Source of the DNA: Aphelocoma coerulescens
Lineage: Eukaryota > Chordata > Aves > Passeriformes > Corvidae
NCBI RefSeq assembly: GCF_041296385.1
Contig: NC_091014.1
Coordinates: 6,051,578 to 6,115,577, forward strand
Length of the DNA: 64,000 nucleotides
Direction of reading: 5' to 3'
The notes below the pieces were generated by a model that was not told the DNA's origin, did no database searches, and saw nothing but the letters and a program-made list of their open reading frames with translations. Position 1 is the first letter of the stretch, and every line of letters begins with the position of its first letter. Shown piece after piece: positions 25,001 to 37,314 of this stretch. Position numbers and translations under genes: made by a program.

Positions 25001-26239
25001 AAAAAAAGACCAACTCAGAATATTCTGTGAATTTGTGAATCTATGATTTATAAATCTTCTCTCAGGATATCCCACTTGAAATTTCAGGGAAGAAATGCAT
25101 ACATAGACTTACTCAATAAACTCTTGAAATTTCATTCTGCACTCAACAAGAGAACTTTTTACTGCTAATATTAAAGGCAAAAAGGGAACTATAACTTTGG
25201 AGAGAAGTCCCATAAGTCCTGTCTCCTAGGAGACAAACTGCTCCCATTCTGGATTCAGCAGAGCTCTGTGGACTCTGCAGCTTCTTCTCAGGTTTCCCTC
25301 AGTGCCCCCTGCCCTGCATCCCGGATGCATGGAACATCTGAAGAGACAGATCTTTCTTATTCCCCACGGACACGACCCCCCTCAGTTATTCCCCATGTTC
25401 ACATGCCACCAGGCTCTCAAGTAACCTAAATCATGTCAAAGCCATCACACACACTTAGGTTTTAGTTTGCACTGCAGTCTGGACTCCCAAGTTGCTTATT
25501 TTCCATCCTGGGCCCACAGTGTCCTGGGTAGGCAAGTTGGAAGGAAAAGTTCTTCATGATGGGGTCGTTACACTCAGGTTCTGACTTTACATGTCCTGTA
25601 GATGTAACAGCATTGTCATAACTTCTCTTGCTCTGTCAGTGCCAAGAATATCTACTTTCAGCAGACCCCTTGTGAAGGAACTCTGCACTCACTGCTGCAG
25701 CAACAGCAGTCATGGGGAAGGAATGAGACTGGCCCTTAGATGAAACCATGGAGAGGGTTTCTGTCTGAGAAGACCAATGGAAAAACTCTGGAAAACTAAA
25801 CATGACTTTGAGAAGCCAGACTGAGGCTGAGTCTTCTATCAACAGAACAGTGCTCAGTCTGAAAACAGAAGGTGAAGATTTACTCTTAGAGAAAGGACTG
25901 AGCCAGCCAGGGCTGATGACCAGGGAAAGACTCCAGTCAGCAGGGAAGAGCTGAGTGTCCAACAGAAGTCCCAGGGCCACCTCATCAAGGGATTATCAAC
26001 ACACCTCTGGCTCATCCCACTCTCAAACAAAGACCTGGTGGCATCATCCAAGACATGATCCTCCCAGACCTCTCCAGGCACAGCCAGACCTCCTCCAAAG
26101 CCTAAGAGATGGCTTTGGTGAGTATAATCTGGTGAAGGGGACAAGAAGAGGGGGGCATATGAGTGAGGGGAACATGCAACCTGCCCAGGGATCATATGAT
26201 GTATGTGGTACTCTGGGCATGACAACTGCAGCAACAGCA
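22075..26239. other. Unique AT-rich DNA; possible noncoding conserved stretch at 23560-24020
   Basis: No gene recognised. The part at 23560-24020 has evenly mixed, low-repeat sequence with several homeodomain-type ATTA cores and E-box-like CACGTG near 23803, the texture often seen in conserved noncoding elements; this is an impression, not a measurement. From about 25200 to 26240 GC content rises, and overlapping frames of 100-137 codons occur on both strands without recognised domains. Confidence 0.4.
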
Positions 26240-26645
26240 TGTTCCCTTTTGTCTTAAAACTTCCCATGATCGCCCCAGCTTGGTGATACCCCCACCCAGC
26301 TTGCTCAGGACCATTAACTACTTAAAAGCTCAGTAGTCCTTGTTTGCATATTGATGTGGTGTATTATCTTCTGTCCTCCTAATCATGCAAATGAATTGCA
26401 TGGTTGTTCCTTTCTTTTTCTCACAGATCTATAGAAAGGAGAGACATTGATCCAGGACACTTTCATCATGCAAATTCCAAAAAACTTCGACTTGCTCAAG
26501 TAGACCAAAAACAGATGATCTAGCAGAGAAACTGCAAGATAACTTGAGGACTGAAGTGAGACCCTGTGTCCAAAAGAACTGTGAGAATCAACCTAATAAA
26601 GTCACCTGACAACAGGCTGGATCTATCAGAAGTTCTTGGCTTACA
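26240..26645 (+). mobile_element. Weak LTR-like stretch
   Basis: The stretch can be bounded by TGTTCCC at 26240 and CTTACA at 26645, with AATAAA at 26595-26600, a layout compatible with a solo LTR. It includes an octamer ATGCAAAT (26385-26392) inside a short palindrome (26384-26402). No target duplication or primer-binding site was found, and the terminal match is minimal, so this is a tentative reading. Confidence 0.18.
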
Positions 26646-28854
26646 GATGTAGGACAAAAAAAAGCAAGAAAAGAAACTTTTAAGTGCTGGACAGTCCCAG
26701 AGATACTACCAGTAGCCATTGTGGTAGGGGACAAAGCTCCATGACCCTGCAGGAATTTCGTCCTCTGAAACCTTTTTCAGTATTTTGGGCTGTGCTTCCA
26801 ACCTCTACAAAAGATGGGGATAGTCCATCGCTGCTTCCAGTGACTGTGATGTGTGGGGACAACATGTACGTTCTCTGCAACAGGCCACATGGCTGCTGCT
26901 TTTTTCTCTCAGTGATGTAATACATCTGCAATTATAATCATTCCTTGTTCCTAATGTTCTCATATTAGGCCAATTCATCAACATTTACTGTTTCTGAAAA
27001 AAAGAAATGTGTTTCAGTGTTAAAAATGTCTGCAGCTCCTTAACTCTTCATGTTTTTCTGGACCCTACTGAATTTTCATACCATTTGAACCACTTTGTTA
27101 ACTAGAAAATAGATTAGAAGCTGACCTACTCCAGTAGACAAGAGAAATTACTGTTGTTAACAATCTATTCTAGAAATATATACATATATCTCTACGTATT
27201 TTTACATCTTACAGATTTTTTAAAATATAATGTTATGAGGATAGCACTTAATCACTGCAAAACTTAAGTAATGAAAATAAAAAGGCGTTTCAGACTTTCA
27301 GGAGCTTGTCGTCTGTAAGTGGTCCTCAATCTTCCACAAGTGAACTTTCATCTTCTTTATCTTTGCTTCTGCTCCACTGCTTCACTTTTTCCCCAAATAT
27401 TACTGACTTCCCCTTGGGGTTCTCCTGGCTCCCATTACTGGCTTCTCAAAGTACAGCTCCCTCCACTGTGTCAGCTCTGACTGTGCTGGCTAATTCATCT
27501 GTGCTCTGCATCACTCATAGTTAACCTGGAATATGGCAAATTAGGCTCTTTCAGACCTGAAGGCTACACTTTGTCAGATTTTAGGTAATGTTGGGTAGGT
27601 AGCAATATACCAGCCCACAATTTTTAACTTGCACCAGTGATAGCACACACAGGAACTCCACAGAATACGAGAATGAGAAATTCCCACACTGCTTCTTAAT
27701 TTTTTTTCTTGAAAATGGATGTAGTAGTATAGGCTGATACTTTATTGCTTGCTGCCATGAAAAGTCAGTCTTGTAAAACTAGTCATCTGCTTTTCCTATT
27801 TACAAAATTTCTTCTCCTCCAGCCTCCTCTTCCAGCTGCCAAGCTAAGAGCCATATTGTACTTCTTTCTAAATGTAAATTATTTATTCTTGGACAGTCAT
27901 CAAGTAGGATGTCACAAGTAGATACCACTTTTTAAAACAGGCTTAACCACTGAACAGCAGAAATCAAAATTAAATCATAAGAATAGCTGTCAGACTGTTC
28001 ATATTGTTTATTCATCCCTTTGTCTTCAGTGACCCTTAAGAGGAAAATTCTTCATAAGAAGGCTTATCTAATACATATCCAATTATTTCCTAAATAGTGT
28101 TCTGGAGTGTATTTCATGAACAGTTGTGGTTAGTGTTTTAATTAAACTTTTGCAGGGCATCTGCATAAAAATATAGCCAGTGAGACAGACATACTTGTTT
28201 TATGGGAGGTGATTGACAGCAGGGAGCAGATTGACTTGGCATGTTAGTAAGACTCATTGATCTTCTTCAAGTACATACTGGGAAAACGAGGAGTTCTCTC
28301 AACAAGCTGATACAAAAACAGAGTTTCTGGTTGAACAGTAGGGAAACTAACAGTACAAGGGGAAGTTGTAAGCAAAGAGTGAGATGCTCTTGCATGATGA
28401 AGCATTGTAATCTGGGGGGTTTGTCACTGTATGTGCTTTAATATTTAGAACAGAAATCAATCCATTATCACTTAGGTTTGAAGTTCTGCACTCTGAGAAG
28501 CTGGATCTTAGGCATTGAAATCTTGCTACAAGTCTTGAACTGGAGATTTTATTAATTTTATGTTGGACAAACATGCTGCTTCTTAAACAGAAAAACATAT
28601 ATAATGTGCTCTCATATCAATGAAGCATGACAAAAGTTGAGAAACATAAGTTTCTTCAATAAAGTACAACAGAAGGGTTGCTGAACATATGAGGACATCT
28701 TGGTGAATAAGTTAATTAAAGTGGAAGAAATTACAGTTTCACTTAGTATTTCTGATCAGCTTCTCAGTAGAGAGACTTTTAACATCACTCATGTGTGATT
28801 TGTATTAGACAAATTTTCATTTTTCTTATGCTGACCATTTAGCAGGAAGGATTC
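26646..28854. other. Unique AT-rich DNA, no gene seen
   Basis: Short unrecognised frames. Near 27178-27195 there is a short TA/CA-rich alternating stretch. No repeat family recognised. Confidence 0.5.
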
Positions 28855-28869
28855 TTTTTTTTTTTTTTT
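28855..28869. repeat. T15 homopolymer
   Basis: Fifteen consecutive T in AT-rich unique DNA. Confidence 0.9.
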
Positions 28870-30581
28870 CTGGACTCTTAAATTACTTAATAGCTAATAT
28901 TTTAACCACACACTACATCTGGTAATTCTCTAAAATCTACTCTTATAATTTTTATTCATGTAACAATGAATATATGATCTGAAAAAAACTCTTTTTAAAA
29001 CAGAATGCAGAAACTCAGTCCAGCTGAGGAGTGCTGAGGTGAGACATGTAATGAGGCATTTTGAGGGGGATACGTACACGTACACCACTATGTTTATGAC
29101 ATGGCCCTGAAATCTATCTCTAATGCAGATGCAACTAGTGTAAAGAACCTAATTTTGCAAAGAGCTATGAATGTGCTTTATATTCCCACTAAACTCAACA
29201 GGATGCTCAGCAGATGACAGAAGTCCCTCAAGATAGAAAAAATGCTCAAGAGCCCGGGCAGCAGTGGCCATAAGGAGGAAATGAGGCCCAAGTTCTTTCC
29301 AAAAGTCTCCTTCTCACATAATAAATTAAATTTATGTATCTCACAAGCCAAAAAATAAGATGATCTGAAAAGGTGGTTACAAGTAGTCTGTGAACACAAT
29401 ATTTGTTCATTCTAAAGTTTTTTGTTTCATTGCATGTCTCTGGAAGTACCAAAGGGATTGAACTTACAGAATTCATCACTATCTCAAACATACAACTTAG
29501 TTTCCTGTTATTTTTTCATTTGTAAAATGAAGAACATTTTTTATTGATGCTTTAAATAATACAGGCAAATTAGATGCTATCAAAAACCCCATGAAACATT
29601 CAAAGCAGCATCAAGATCTGCTTTACTTACAATATATTGCAAAAAAGATGTTTCCTCTGCTTTCTTACAGGAGAGATTTTCATGTACATTCATTGTGTTT
29701 GCAGAGCTTTCTTTTCCAATGTGGTGTCAATGGAATGCTTATATACTATAAATCTTAGCAGGCCTACAGATACTCAGGGAAATAACACTGACTGCAACAC
29801 ACTTAGGTGTGGGGATGTACATTGGAGCAAAATTGGACATCCTTAGAAGAGGTTTCCTGGGAGCAGAACTGCTGTAATATGAATTATTATTCAAATTTGG
29901 TTTAGCAGGCATGCTTGAGGTATCATGCTCGGTTCTGAAATGTAAACCTGACAGCAAGATACAATGCCCAGCAACACTGCACGTTTCCAAGGGAGAAGTC
30001 TGCTCCATCTTCCTTGGTCCTCCTTTATTATAGTCGCTGCAGTTCTTTACATTTCCAAATTAAGGCTCATCAATACATGTCCCTTCAAGAGGAGCAGCAT
30101 GGGTATGAATTTTAGAAAGAAGGAGAAAAACAAAGACAATTTCGGTGATGTTCATCAGTGTCTCTTTTTGGGGGGTTCTCTGGGTTATTGTATCCTGCAC
30201 TTTCATAGACCAACAAAGTTCTTCCACCATCTGGAATCAGCCGGCCTTGTGTACTCATAACTTTGGGAAATTAGGTCCATAGTTTCAGCTTAGCATGCAA
30301 ACAACAAAACTCAGATATTTGCAAAGTGTTCTTCAGGCTTTCTTGCCAGTGAGTAATGGGTGATAGCAAATAAGATCATACATAAGTTTGCTTAGATTTT
30401 TTTCAACAATGCTTGTCAAAATGCACAGTCCAATTGGTCCTGAATCTTAGCAGAGATGTACCCATTAAGTTTTCCTTAAGCAAGTTTTAGGAGGAGTAAA
30501 AATAAAAAAAAAAAGCAAGCAGCAAGGACTAAAAATGTTCAGTTTACAGACAATGGAAGAGTAAAGTCCAGTTCAAATCTG
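28870..30581. other. Unique AT-rich DNA, no gene seen
   Basis: Short frames on both strands with no recognisable domain or repeat. Confidence 0.5.
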
Positions 30582-30610
30582 CTAAAAAGTGTCTATATGG
30601 ACACTTTTAG
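30582..30610. repeat. Short inverted repeat
   Basis: AAAAGTGTC (30585-30593) pairs with GACACTTTT (30600-30608) around a 6-base loop. One bulged A allows extension by CTA/TAG on the outside. Confidence 0.75.
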
Positions 30611-30714
30611 TTTATGGCACCTTAGTAGACAACTGATCCCTGTGTTGCTCTCATCACATCTTTGTTAAAGGCCTGGAAAGATTGTTGAGCCTAGGAAAGA
30701 GAACTAACAGTGAC

Positions 30715-31030
30715 CTGAAGGGAACCTGCAAGAAGGATGGAGAGCGACTATTTGCAAGTGCATGGTGTGACAGGAAAAGGGGAAATTAATATAAACTGGA
30801 AGAGATTAGGTTTAGATTGGATATTATGAAAAAATTCTTCCCTGTGAGGGTGGTGAGTCCCTGGCACAGGGTGCCCAGAGAAGTTGTGGCTGCCCCATCC
30901 CTGGAAGCGTCCAAGGCCAGGTTGAATGGGACTTGGATCAACCTGGTCTGGTGGAAGGTGTCCCTGCCCATGACAGCAGGAACCAGACAATCTTGAAGGT
31001 CTTTTCCAGTCCAGGCCATTCCATGATTCT
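30715..31030 (+). mobile_element. CR1 LINE 3' fragment (plus strand), about 316 bases
   Basis: The longest plus-strand CR1 copy here. It contains in order AAGGATGGAGAGCGACTATT, TTGGATATTATGAAAAAATT, GAGGGTGGTGAGTCCCTGGC, GTGGCTGCCCCATCCCTGG, GGAAGGTGTCCCTGCCCATG and the end CCATGATTCT. This is the 3' end of the LINE after the reverse-transcriptase region. It is 5'-truncated and decayed; no intact CR1 protein frame is present. Confidence 0.93.
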
Positions 31031-32170
31031 AAACTGAAAAGTCAAGTTTTGGTCTCCATTTGGACTGATTTGGAAGGGGTTTTTTTCTGCATCTCATACC
31101 AGTGCCTAATCCTCTATGCTACACTACATCAAAATCAGAGAAGCTGTTAAGAACCTGGCCTTTACCAGCCAGGTAGCTTTGCCACAGTTAGACAGTAAAA
31201 CCCTATTGTCTGTACCGTCTCTGTCCTGTGCTCATTTCCAGCCATAAGCCCAGTATTCAGCTGGCTGGGGTTTGCCCTGGACCTCTCACATCTTTTTATG
31301 CTGCATGTTGTATCATCCCCTTCCTGCCTTCCCCTTTCACCCACACTCCGCCCTAAAACAGATTTCTCTCTTTGGCAGGTCAATGTTAGGCTCTAGACCT
31401 CTCCACCAAAGAGCAGAGAGATTTAAATGCCTTGTTGGACACTGTTCCAACATCTCCAAACCACAGTCTACACCAAACAAGGTTCCTTTGAAGTACAAGA
31501 TCCTGAGTTAGGCATTGATGTATGTCCACAGATCTGTGATTTGGAATCCTGGAAATGTTCCTCGAGGGCCCACCTTATGCACCCAAATAACAAAGGATGG
31601 TGGTGGTGTTGAGACAAAGAGTGAAGTTTGGTGAAACCTAAACTGGAGATGAAAAAATCTGGAAATTTCTGTATTCATCATCCAGTGACATTTGAGGAAC
31701 CAAAAATGGCCTGTTCTTCTGAAATTAGAAGCTTTATTTGAAAATGTTTAAGGAAGAATTTGTCTTGTACTTTAGTTCAGCTTTTGCCTCTTGCTGTTTC
31801 TTGAGAAATTTCTGTCCAAGATTTCAGACCAGTTCCTCATCCTTATCCTTCCTCTACCTCCCTGATCTTCTGTACACTCTGTGAAGCACAGATGGGAGCA
31901 CTCAAAACAAGCCAAATGTCTGTGTCAGCCCCTTCACCCACATATGCACTGAATGAAGGCGAATAAAAGAACAAACAATGCCTCTAATGGGGTGCCTAAA
32001 TAAAAGCCTTATAAACATAATGGTGATGGCCATCACAGAAAGGAGCTTTAAAATGGTGACTAAAACCGTTTCAGAACCTGAGATAAATGTGGATATTCCA
32101 GCAAAAGGAATGCATTATTTAGGCATCACTCCAAGAAAAGTAGCTGTAAAGCTTTAGGCGCAAGTATTGT
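31031..32170. other. Unique DNA, no gene seen
   Basis: Short unrecognised frames. No further repeat recognised. Confidence 0.5.
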
Positions 32171-32201
32171 AGTTCAAACCCTTCAGGACAGGGTTTGAAC
32201 T
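32171..32201. repeat. Perfect 12-base hairpin
   Basis: AGTTCAAACCCT (32171-32182) and AGGGTTTGAACT (32190-32201) are exact reverse complements around the 7-base loop TCAGGAC. The GTTCAAACC motif superficially resembles a tRNA B box, but no A box, anticodon arm or acceptor stem fits around it. Confidence 0.85.
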
Positions 32202-33113
32202 GGAACCAATCAGTGAAAGAAACATTAAAACCAATTAAAAATAATATTCTTATATAGGGCACCTGGTGCTGTTAATTGAGCCAAAATAGTTTCAGTAGCA
32301 CCAAAAGTGCTTAAGGAAAAGCAGTTATCTGAGAAACTGCTGCTGAGTTCTTACACCACTTTCACAGACAGGCAGTAGAGGCTGTAATGCTCATGCAGAA
32401 AGTGCACAGTAATGGTTTAGTTATTACCAAATAATTCCTGTATTGCTAATTACATGGAGCATTTTGAATAAATTATTCATACGCAGTTTAACATTTTTAA
32501 AACAAATGTTTTTAATCTGTTTTTAATCTGTTGTAGGCAGCCTCTGTTTTGTTCAAGTGCATGCTCCCAGAGTAAATAGTACTGATGCTGGTAACTAACA
32601 TGGGCTATTTTGGGGGAGAGATACTTCAAAAATCCATTTCTTCCCTATGTGCGGGTGCCTGGCTCTGCTAATTGTAGCACAGACCATGCAGTAAGTAGAT
32701 TCAGCAATAAAACTGACTGTAAATTAACTGAATGTTGTCTTTGTCCCAATGATGGATCATGTACAGTCAAAGATCTGACACCTTACAAGTTAGAAGGGAC
32801 TATTTCTCCTCCCCACTTGCTCTATTTTTCAAAATTCATATGGCAATTCACCTAGAAAATCTCAAAATTTTTGTTTGGTAGAATTGGCAAGTCTGTTTTC
32901 ACTTGACATTTGAATTGAAGTTGAATTATGAAAAGCTGCCTAACTGTCTAGGTGCTGAGCACCTTTGCAATGTAGTATAAATTATTTTTATTCCCAATGA
33001 TTTATATGTGTTTTTCCTAGTCTTCTGAGTTTTGCTGAGATTAGACATTCAGTTATTATTTATTTCCACATCTCTGGAAATATAAAAAGTGAATTATTCA
33101 TTTCTGTGTCATA
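32202..33113. other. Unique AT-rich DNA, no gene seen
   Basis: Includes a small duplication of TTTTTAATCTG near 32510-32535. No gene recognised. Confidence 0.5.
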
Positions 33114-33560
33114 GCCTCATATGGTTGGGAGGGATCTCAGAGGCTATCTCATCTATCCCCTGCCCTAAGAGGCATCAACAGCAGATGTATTAATCCTGAC
33201 AGATGCTTGTTTAAGGTCTTCTCATAGATTTCCAGAGATGGAGTCATCATAGTGTCTCAGACAGTCCGCTCAGTGTTTCTCTACCCACAGCTCAAAATAG
33301 GGTTTGTTTAGGATTTTTATCCCCTAATGTCTTTGCTTTGGTTGAAACTCATTTCTAATCCTTTCCAGCACTGGCCCGAGGAATAGATTCCTCACCTTCA
33401 CACTGGAGCAGTTATTTTGGTATCTGAAGACTGGGACTACTGCTCCCACAACAGGGTATTAATTTCCTTCATTTATTCCTCAGAAACCATATTTCCTTGT
33501 TCTTCTGAAGGTTCTCTATCTTGACTCAGTCCTGTGTGCAAAATGTGGTATTTCATCTTC
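33114..33560 (-). mobile_element. Old, diverged CR1-like LINE fragment (minus strand)
   Basis: The plus strand begins GGTTGGGAGGGATCTCAGAGG and continues with phrases of the older CR1/L3-type 3' sequence read in reverse, including a degraded form of the segment around GATGGAGTCATC and GTATCTGAAGACTGGG. Similarity is patchy throughout, so the copy is ancient and its right boundary is approximate. Confidence 0.55.
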
Positions 33561-33685
33561 AGTGGAATTTAATTCAAGTCTCTGTGATGTGTCTGTCTAC
33601 AGCAAAGTCACCATAGGCTCCTTCTATACCCACCAGAGAGCTCATCACCTCCTTAAAATCAGCAGCACTCTGGGCACAAATGGTT

Positions 33686-33774
33686 TCAGAGCCCCATCCA
33701 ACCTGGCCTTGAACACTTCCAGAGATGGGGCATTCAGTTTCTCTGGGCAACCTCTGCCAGGGCCTCACCACCCA
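33686..33774 (-). mobile_element. Younger CR1 LINE internal fragment (minus strand)
   Basis: The plus strand reads CAGAGCCCCATCCAACCTGG, then CCTTGAACACTTCCAGAGAT, then CTCTGGGCAACCTCTGCCAG and GCCTCACCACCC, the reverse complement of the CR1 segment just upstream of the 3' end. The terminal repeat itself is missing, so both ends are truncated. It lies beside the much older copy to its left. Confidence 0.85.
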
Positions 33775-33865
33775 GTGTAGCACTGGCCCATTTTGAGAGA
33801 CCGTAAATCAGTTTATTTTCCATGGGCAAGCTACACAGTGAGTTGTTCTTGATGCTAAACATACA

Positions 33866-34063
33866 TGTGAAGATGTCAATTGTTCATAAGGTGTTGTATA
33901 TTCCACCTCTTATGTCAATCTAAGTTAATGTGGGAGTCTAAATCAATGTACTTGTGGTCCATCTGCCCTTGAATGCATATATGTGTAATGCTTATCTTCC
34001 CTGAACTCTGAATAAATTCATTCTCCAGAACTCCAGGCCTCACTCCAGTGTCTGTGCTTCACA
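33866..34063 (+). mobile_element. 198-base endogenous retroviral LTR
   Basis: The stretch starts TGTGAAG and ends CTTCACA, perfect 7-base inverted termini with the TG...CA ends of retroviral LTRs. A polyadenylation signal AATAAA sits at 34011-34016, about 50 bases before the end, where the R region would finish. The next bases (GTT, then TGGTGGCATAAAAC) look like a primer-binding site, so this is probably a left LTR with some internal sequence rather than a solo LTR. The length is short for a retrovirus but possible for an ERVL-type or degenerate element. No matching second LTR was seen in the window, and no gag, pol or env frame follows. Confidence 0.6.
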
Positions 34064-34084
34064 GTTTGGTGGCATAAAACACTT
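34064..34084 (+). other. Primer-binding-site-like sequence after the LTR
   Basis: TGG begins 3 bases after the LTR's terminal CA, the usual spacing for a tRNA primer-binding site, which pairs with the CCA end of a tRNA. The following bases are too degenerate for me to assign the tRNA type. Confidence 0.4.
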
Positions 34085-36032
34085 CTACAAAAAAGTGGTG
34101 GTTTGCAGAAAATCCATGGGGATCAGGACACCTAAGGCCCCAGCCAAGACCATTCACTGATTTCAGTCTTAGACAAACCTCTTTCTTTGTTTCCCTTTTA
34201 TCTCTATCCTTTCAGATCTCTGGGACAAAGAGTATCTCTTTCTTTGTGTTTCAGTCTCTGCTGGGACTTCTGAGTGTTACCGGAAACCAATTAATAATAA
34301 TAATATATTAAGCTTATAATAAACCTGACATTTACAGAAAGAAAAGCTACTCATTTTTATTTCTGAGTATGTTAGATATAAGGCCAAATATATCCTATAC
34401 CAGGAATACTTTTGTACCAGAGGAAGAATTTCTGGCCCATTGAAGAAAAAGTGAGTTTTGCAGGCACAATTTTAACTGCAATCTATTATTAAACCCAAAA
34501 AGAGCAAAGTGTGACAGCAGGGTGCAATGTACCAGGTTTTTTATCAGATAAGTGTAGAATTAGAGACGGAGGGGACTCTTCTCAGGTTTTAGAGGATTTT
34601 CTTATGGATTGTTCCTCTGGCTGGTTTTCCAATAAAGTACTGATTTCTCACAAGTGTAGAGTTCACATTGTGTCATTTCTTGTGTCTACCTGTGCTGGAT
34701 CTAACAGCTTGGAAGCCTTTTCTGATATACTGTTTACAGTTTGCTTTATTCATAGAAATGTCCCTTTAGAGCTTCATTTTAAAGGCTTATCTATTTCATA
34801 GAAACTAATGCACTTTTCATTTTCTAGTATTTGGTATTAAACGCAGATAGCAATCTTTGCTTTTTTTTTTGTGGAAAAGGTTATTATTTTTCATCACATG
34901 GATGTCTGTAAGTAACATGTAAAATTATCTCTGCTCTTCTCTTGTAGAATTGCAGACACATAGTGCTTGACTGCAAAGCTCTGTAATTTTCGTGTTGTTT
35001 TTTTTTTAATACCCTGCATTTAAAGTTTCACATCTGCAGATCTGAAGAGGAGGATGTAAAATAAAAAGCACACAATGTTCTCAGGAAAACAAAAGAGGAG
35101 TGGGTGGCTTTAGATAAAATGATTGCCTTGTACCTCTGACACTGATTATTTTGTTTGGTGGTGCATAAGGCTCTGAAGGAAAGAGTCCATTTGGGAGAGA
35201 CATCTGCACTCTGCATTTGCCCAGTACAATGGGATACAGGTTAGTCTCTGGCTGAAGGAAGAATTCAGATAGATTCAGGCAGAAATGAATGTTCAGTGTT
35301 AAGCAAAGAATGCTGTATTCTGGAATGGATGTTAAATGATGTGTCAGGCAGCTCTAAAGCAGACCCTCTAAAATTAAAAGATAGCATTGCCTCCATGTCC
35401 TACTTGCTTATTTGCACTGAAACATCAGTGACAAAATATAGATTGTTTCTCTGATTCTACACAAAGCAAGGCTTCGATTACCCTCAGCTGCCAGGCAGAC
35501 TAAGCCCTGGGTATTATCACAAGACAGACTTTCAACTCAAGACATAGTTTACATCTAATTTGTGGTCAAAACATTTTTAGCTGTCCTGGGCATAGGCAGA
35601 TTCATAACTAGAACCCAAGATATTTTTCAACTAAGAGGGGTTTTTTGTTTTTTTTTATTTCTTGTATATTTAAACCCAAACTTTGAAAGGCACCTTTTTC
35701 TACACAAATTACAAGGATTTTGCAGGGAAGAGGAAGGTATTCGTGTGTAGAAATGAGCCATTATGAGATTTCACTATAGTAAGCCTAAAGGGAATACATT
35801 TTTTTTCTTACAGGTCAGTGAAAACAAGGTTAGTCAAACTTCTTGTTGAATAATCAAAAACCAATATACTATACGTCCATGTAAAATTTGTCTGATTCAA
35901 TATTTGCTCTAATTAGGCTTGCTGCAGCAGCTAGTGATCCCTTTAGAGAGCCAGAATTTCAGGTTAGGATTCCACTGAAAGACTTGCCATGCCAATTTTT
36001 AAAAATTCCTCCCCCACTTTCCTCACATGTCC

Positions 36033-36037
<5 letters not shown>
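34085..36037. other. Possible ERV internal remnant, then unique DNA
   Basis: About 200 bases after the primer-binding-like site could be leader sequence of the element, but no coding frame of a retroviral protein was recognised. The rest is AT-rich unique DNA with a TAA-repeat-like stretch near 34290-34310 and frames under 100 codons. Confidence 0.35.

Positions 36038-36064
<27 letters not shown>
36038..36064. repeat. A27 homopolymer
   Basis: Twenty-seven consecutive A. Could be a retroposon tail on the plus strand, but nothing upstream was recognised as a retrocopy and no clear target duplication was found. Confidence 0.9.
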
Positions 36065-36068
<4 letters not shown>

Positions 36069-37314
36069 AATTTTAAGCATTAAAATCATACTTTCATCAT
36101 CAAGTTCTAGTGAAAAATATTTCAAAGCATGGTATTCTATACTCTTGCAGAAGGCTAATCTAAGGGACAGAGAGGTTACACAATTTAATCTAGGTAATGT
36201 GACATATTAAAGGGAGGGTCAGGATTGGAACATAAGAGGTTTGCTTTTTTTTATCCTGGGAATATACATAATTATCATTTCATACTTAAGAATAGCATGA
36301 GAACAATCTGCTGCTCCTATTATTTTTTTAATATTATTCCAAATGGGTGGTGTTAAGGACAATTTAGACAAAAGTCAATGCTTCCAATTTGTGGGAAAAT
36401 CCTTGTTCTTTTGAAAGAAGACTGAATCTATCTGAAAATGTTTTATGCCAGAATTTTCTGCAGAGTAGAAGCTCTCAAGAGGCATTGAAATTGGCAGCCT
36501 GGCTACATGTATTTCTACAAGGATATCGGATTTACAGAACTGCAGCAAAGATTTCATAAAGTCCCTGGTTTTAGGGCAAATCACCCAGGAAGAGTCGCCC
36601 AGGAGTGAGGGCCTCATATCTCCACGGTGTCTGGCTTTAAGTGCTATCCTGCCTCACAGCTAAGCCAGCACCAGAGGCATCTCACAGGGGGCTGCATCTG
36701 GACTGACACATCTAATTCCTTTTTTTAACTTTGTCCAAAATATTTCCAATCACTACTAGCATGGGGCATAGTAAAAATCCTCTTCCTCTTCTCAGTTTTA
36801 AGAGGACAACTGAATAAGCATCAAAAACATCTATTAAACAACATTACAAAGGTCCTTGTTCCCTGAGAGACTAATAAAATAGCCTTCAGGTGTTAGAGCT
36901 TTAAATGAGGCAATAAATTTCACCACACTGGGGGATTTTTAGGCTCTTTTTGGATAATTGGTACACTAAGACTTTTAACATTCCTAGCTTCAGTTCCAAG
37001 CAGCAAAGGGTAAAACCAATAGATGCAGGTTTCTGATGATGCCAAAGAATTCCATAGAAATTAAATATACTGCTAGGTAATTTTTGTGCTTCTTTTAGGG
37101 TGAAGAGTCTGCTTTGGAATTAAAATCCTTACTCCTCTAGATAAGCAGATGGTTACAGGTCTGACATTGAAAAGCATCTTTTGGGTACACTGTTATTTGC
37201 ATTCCACTTTCTAAGCCCTCCCTGTCAAAAATGCTGAAGGAGTGGACTTCCTCCTCGTGGTCCTCAGCAAAGAAAATGCCTCATTGTTTGCCAATTATTT
37301 GTCACTATTGATGC
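36065..37314. other. Unique AT-rich DNA, no gene seen
   Basis: Short unrecognised frames only. Confidence 0.5.

Noticed and set aside
30570..30580. GTTCAAATC resembling a tRNA B box
   Set aside because: No matching A box, anticodon stem or acceptor stem could be placed around it.
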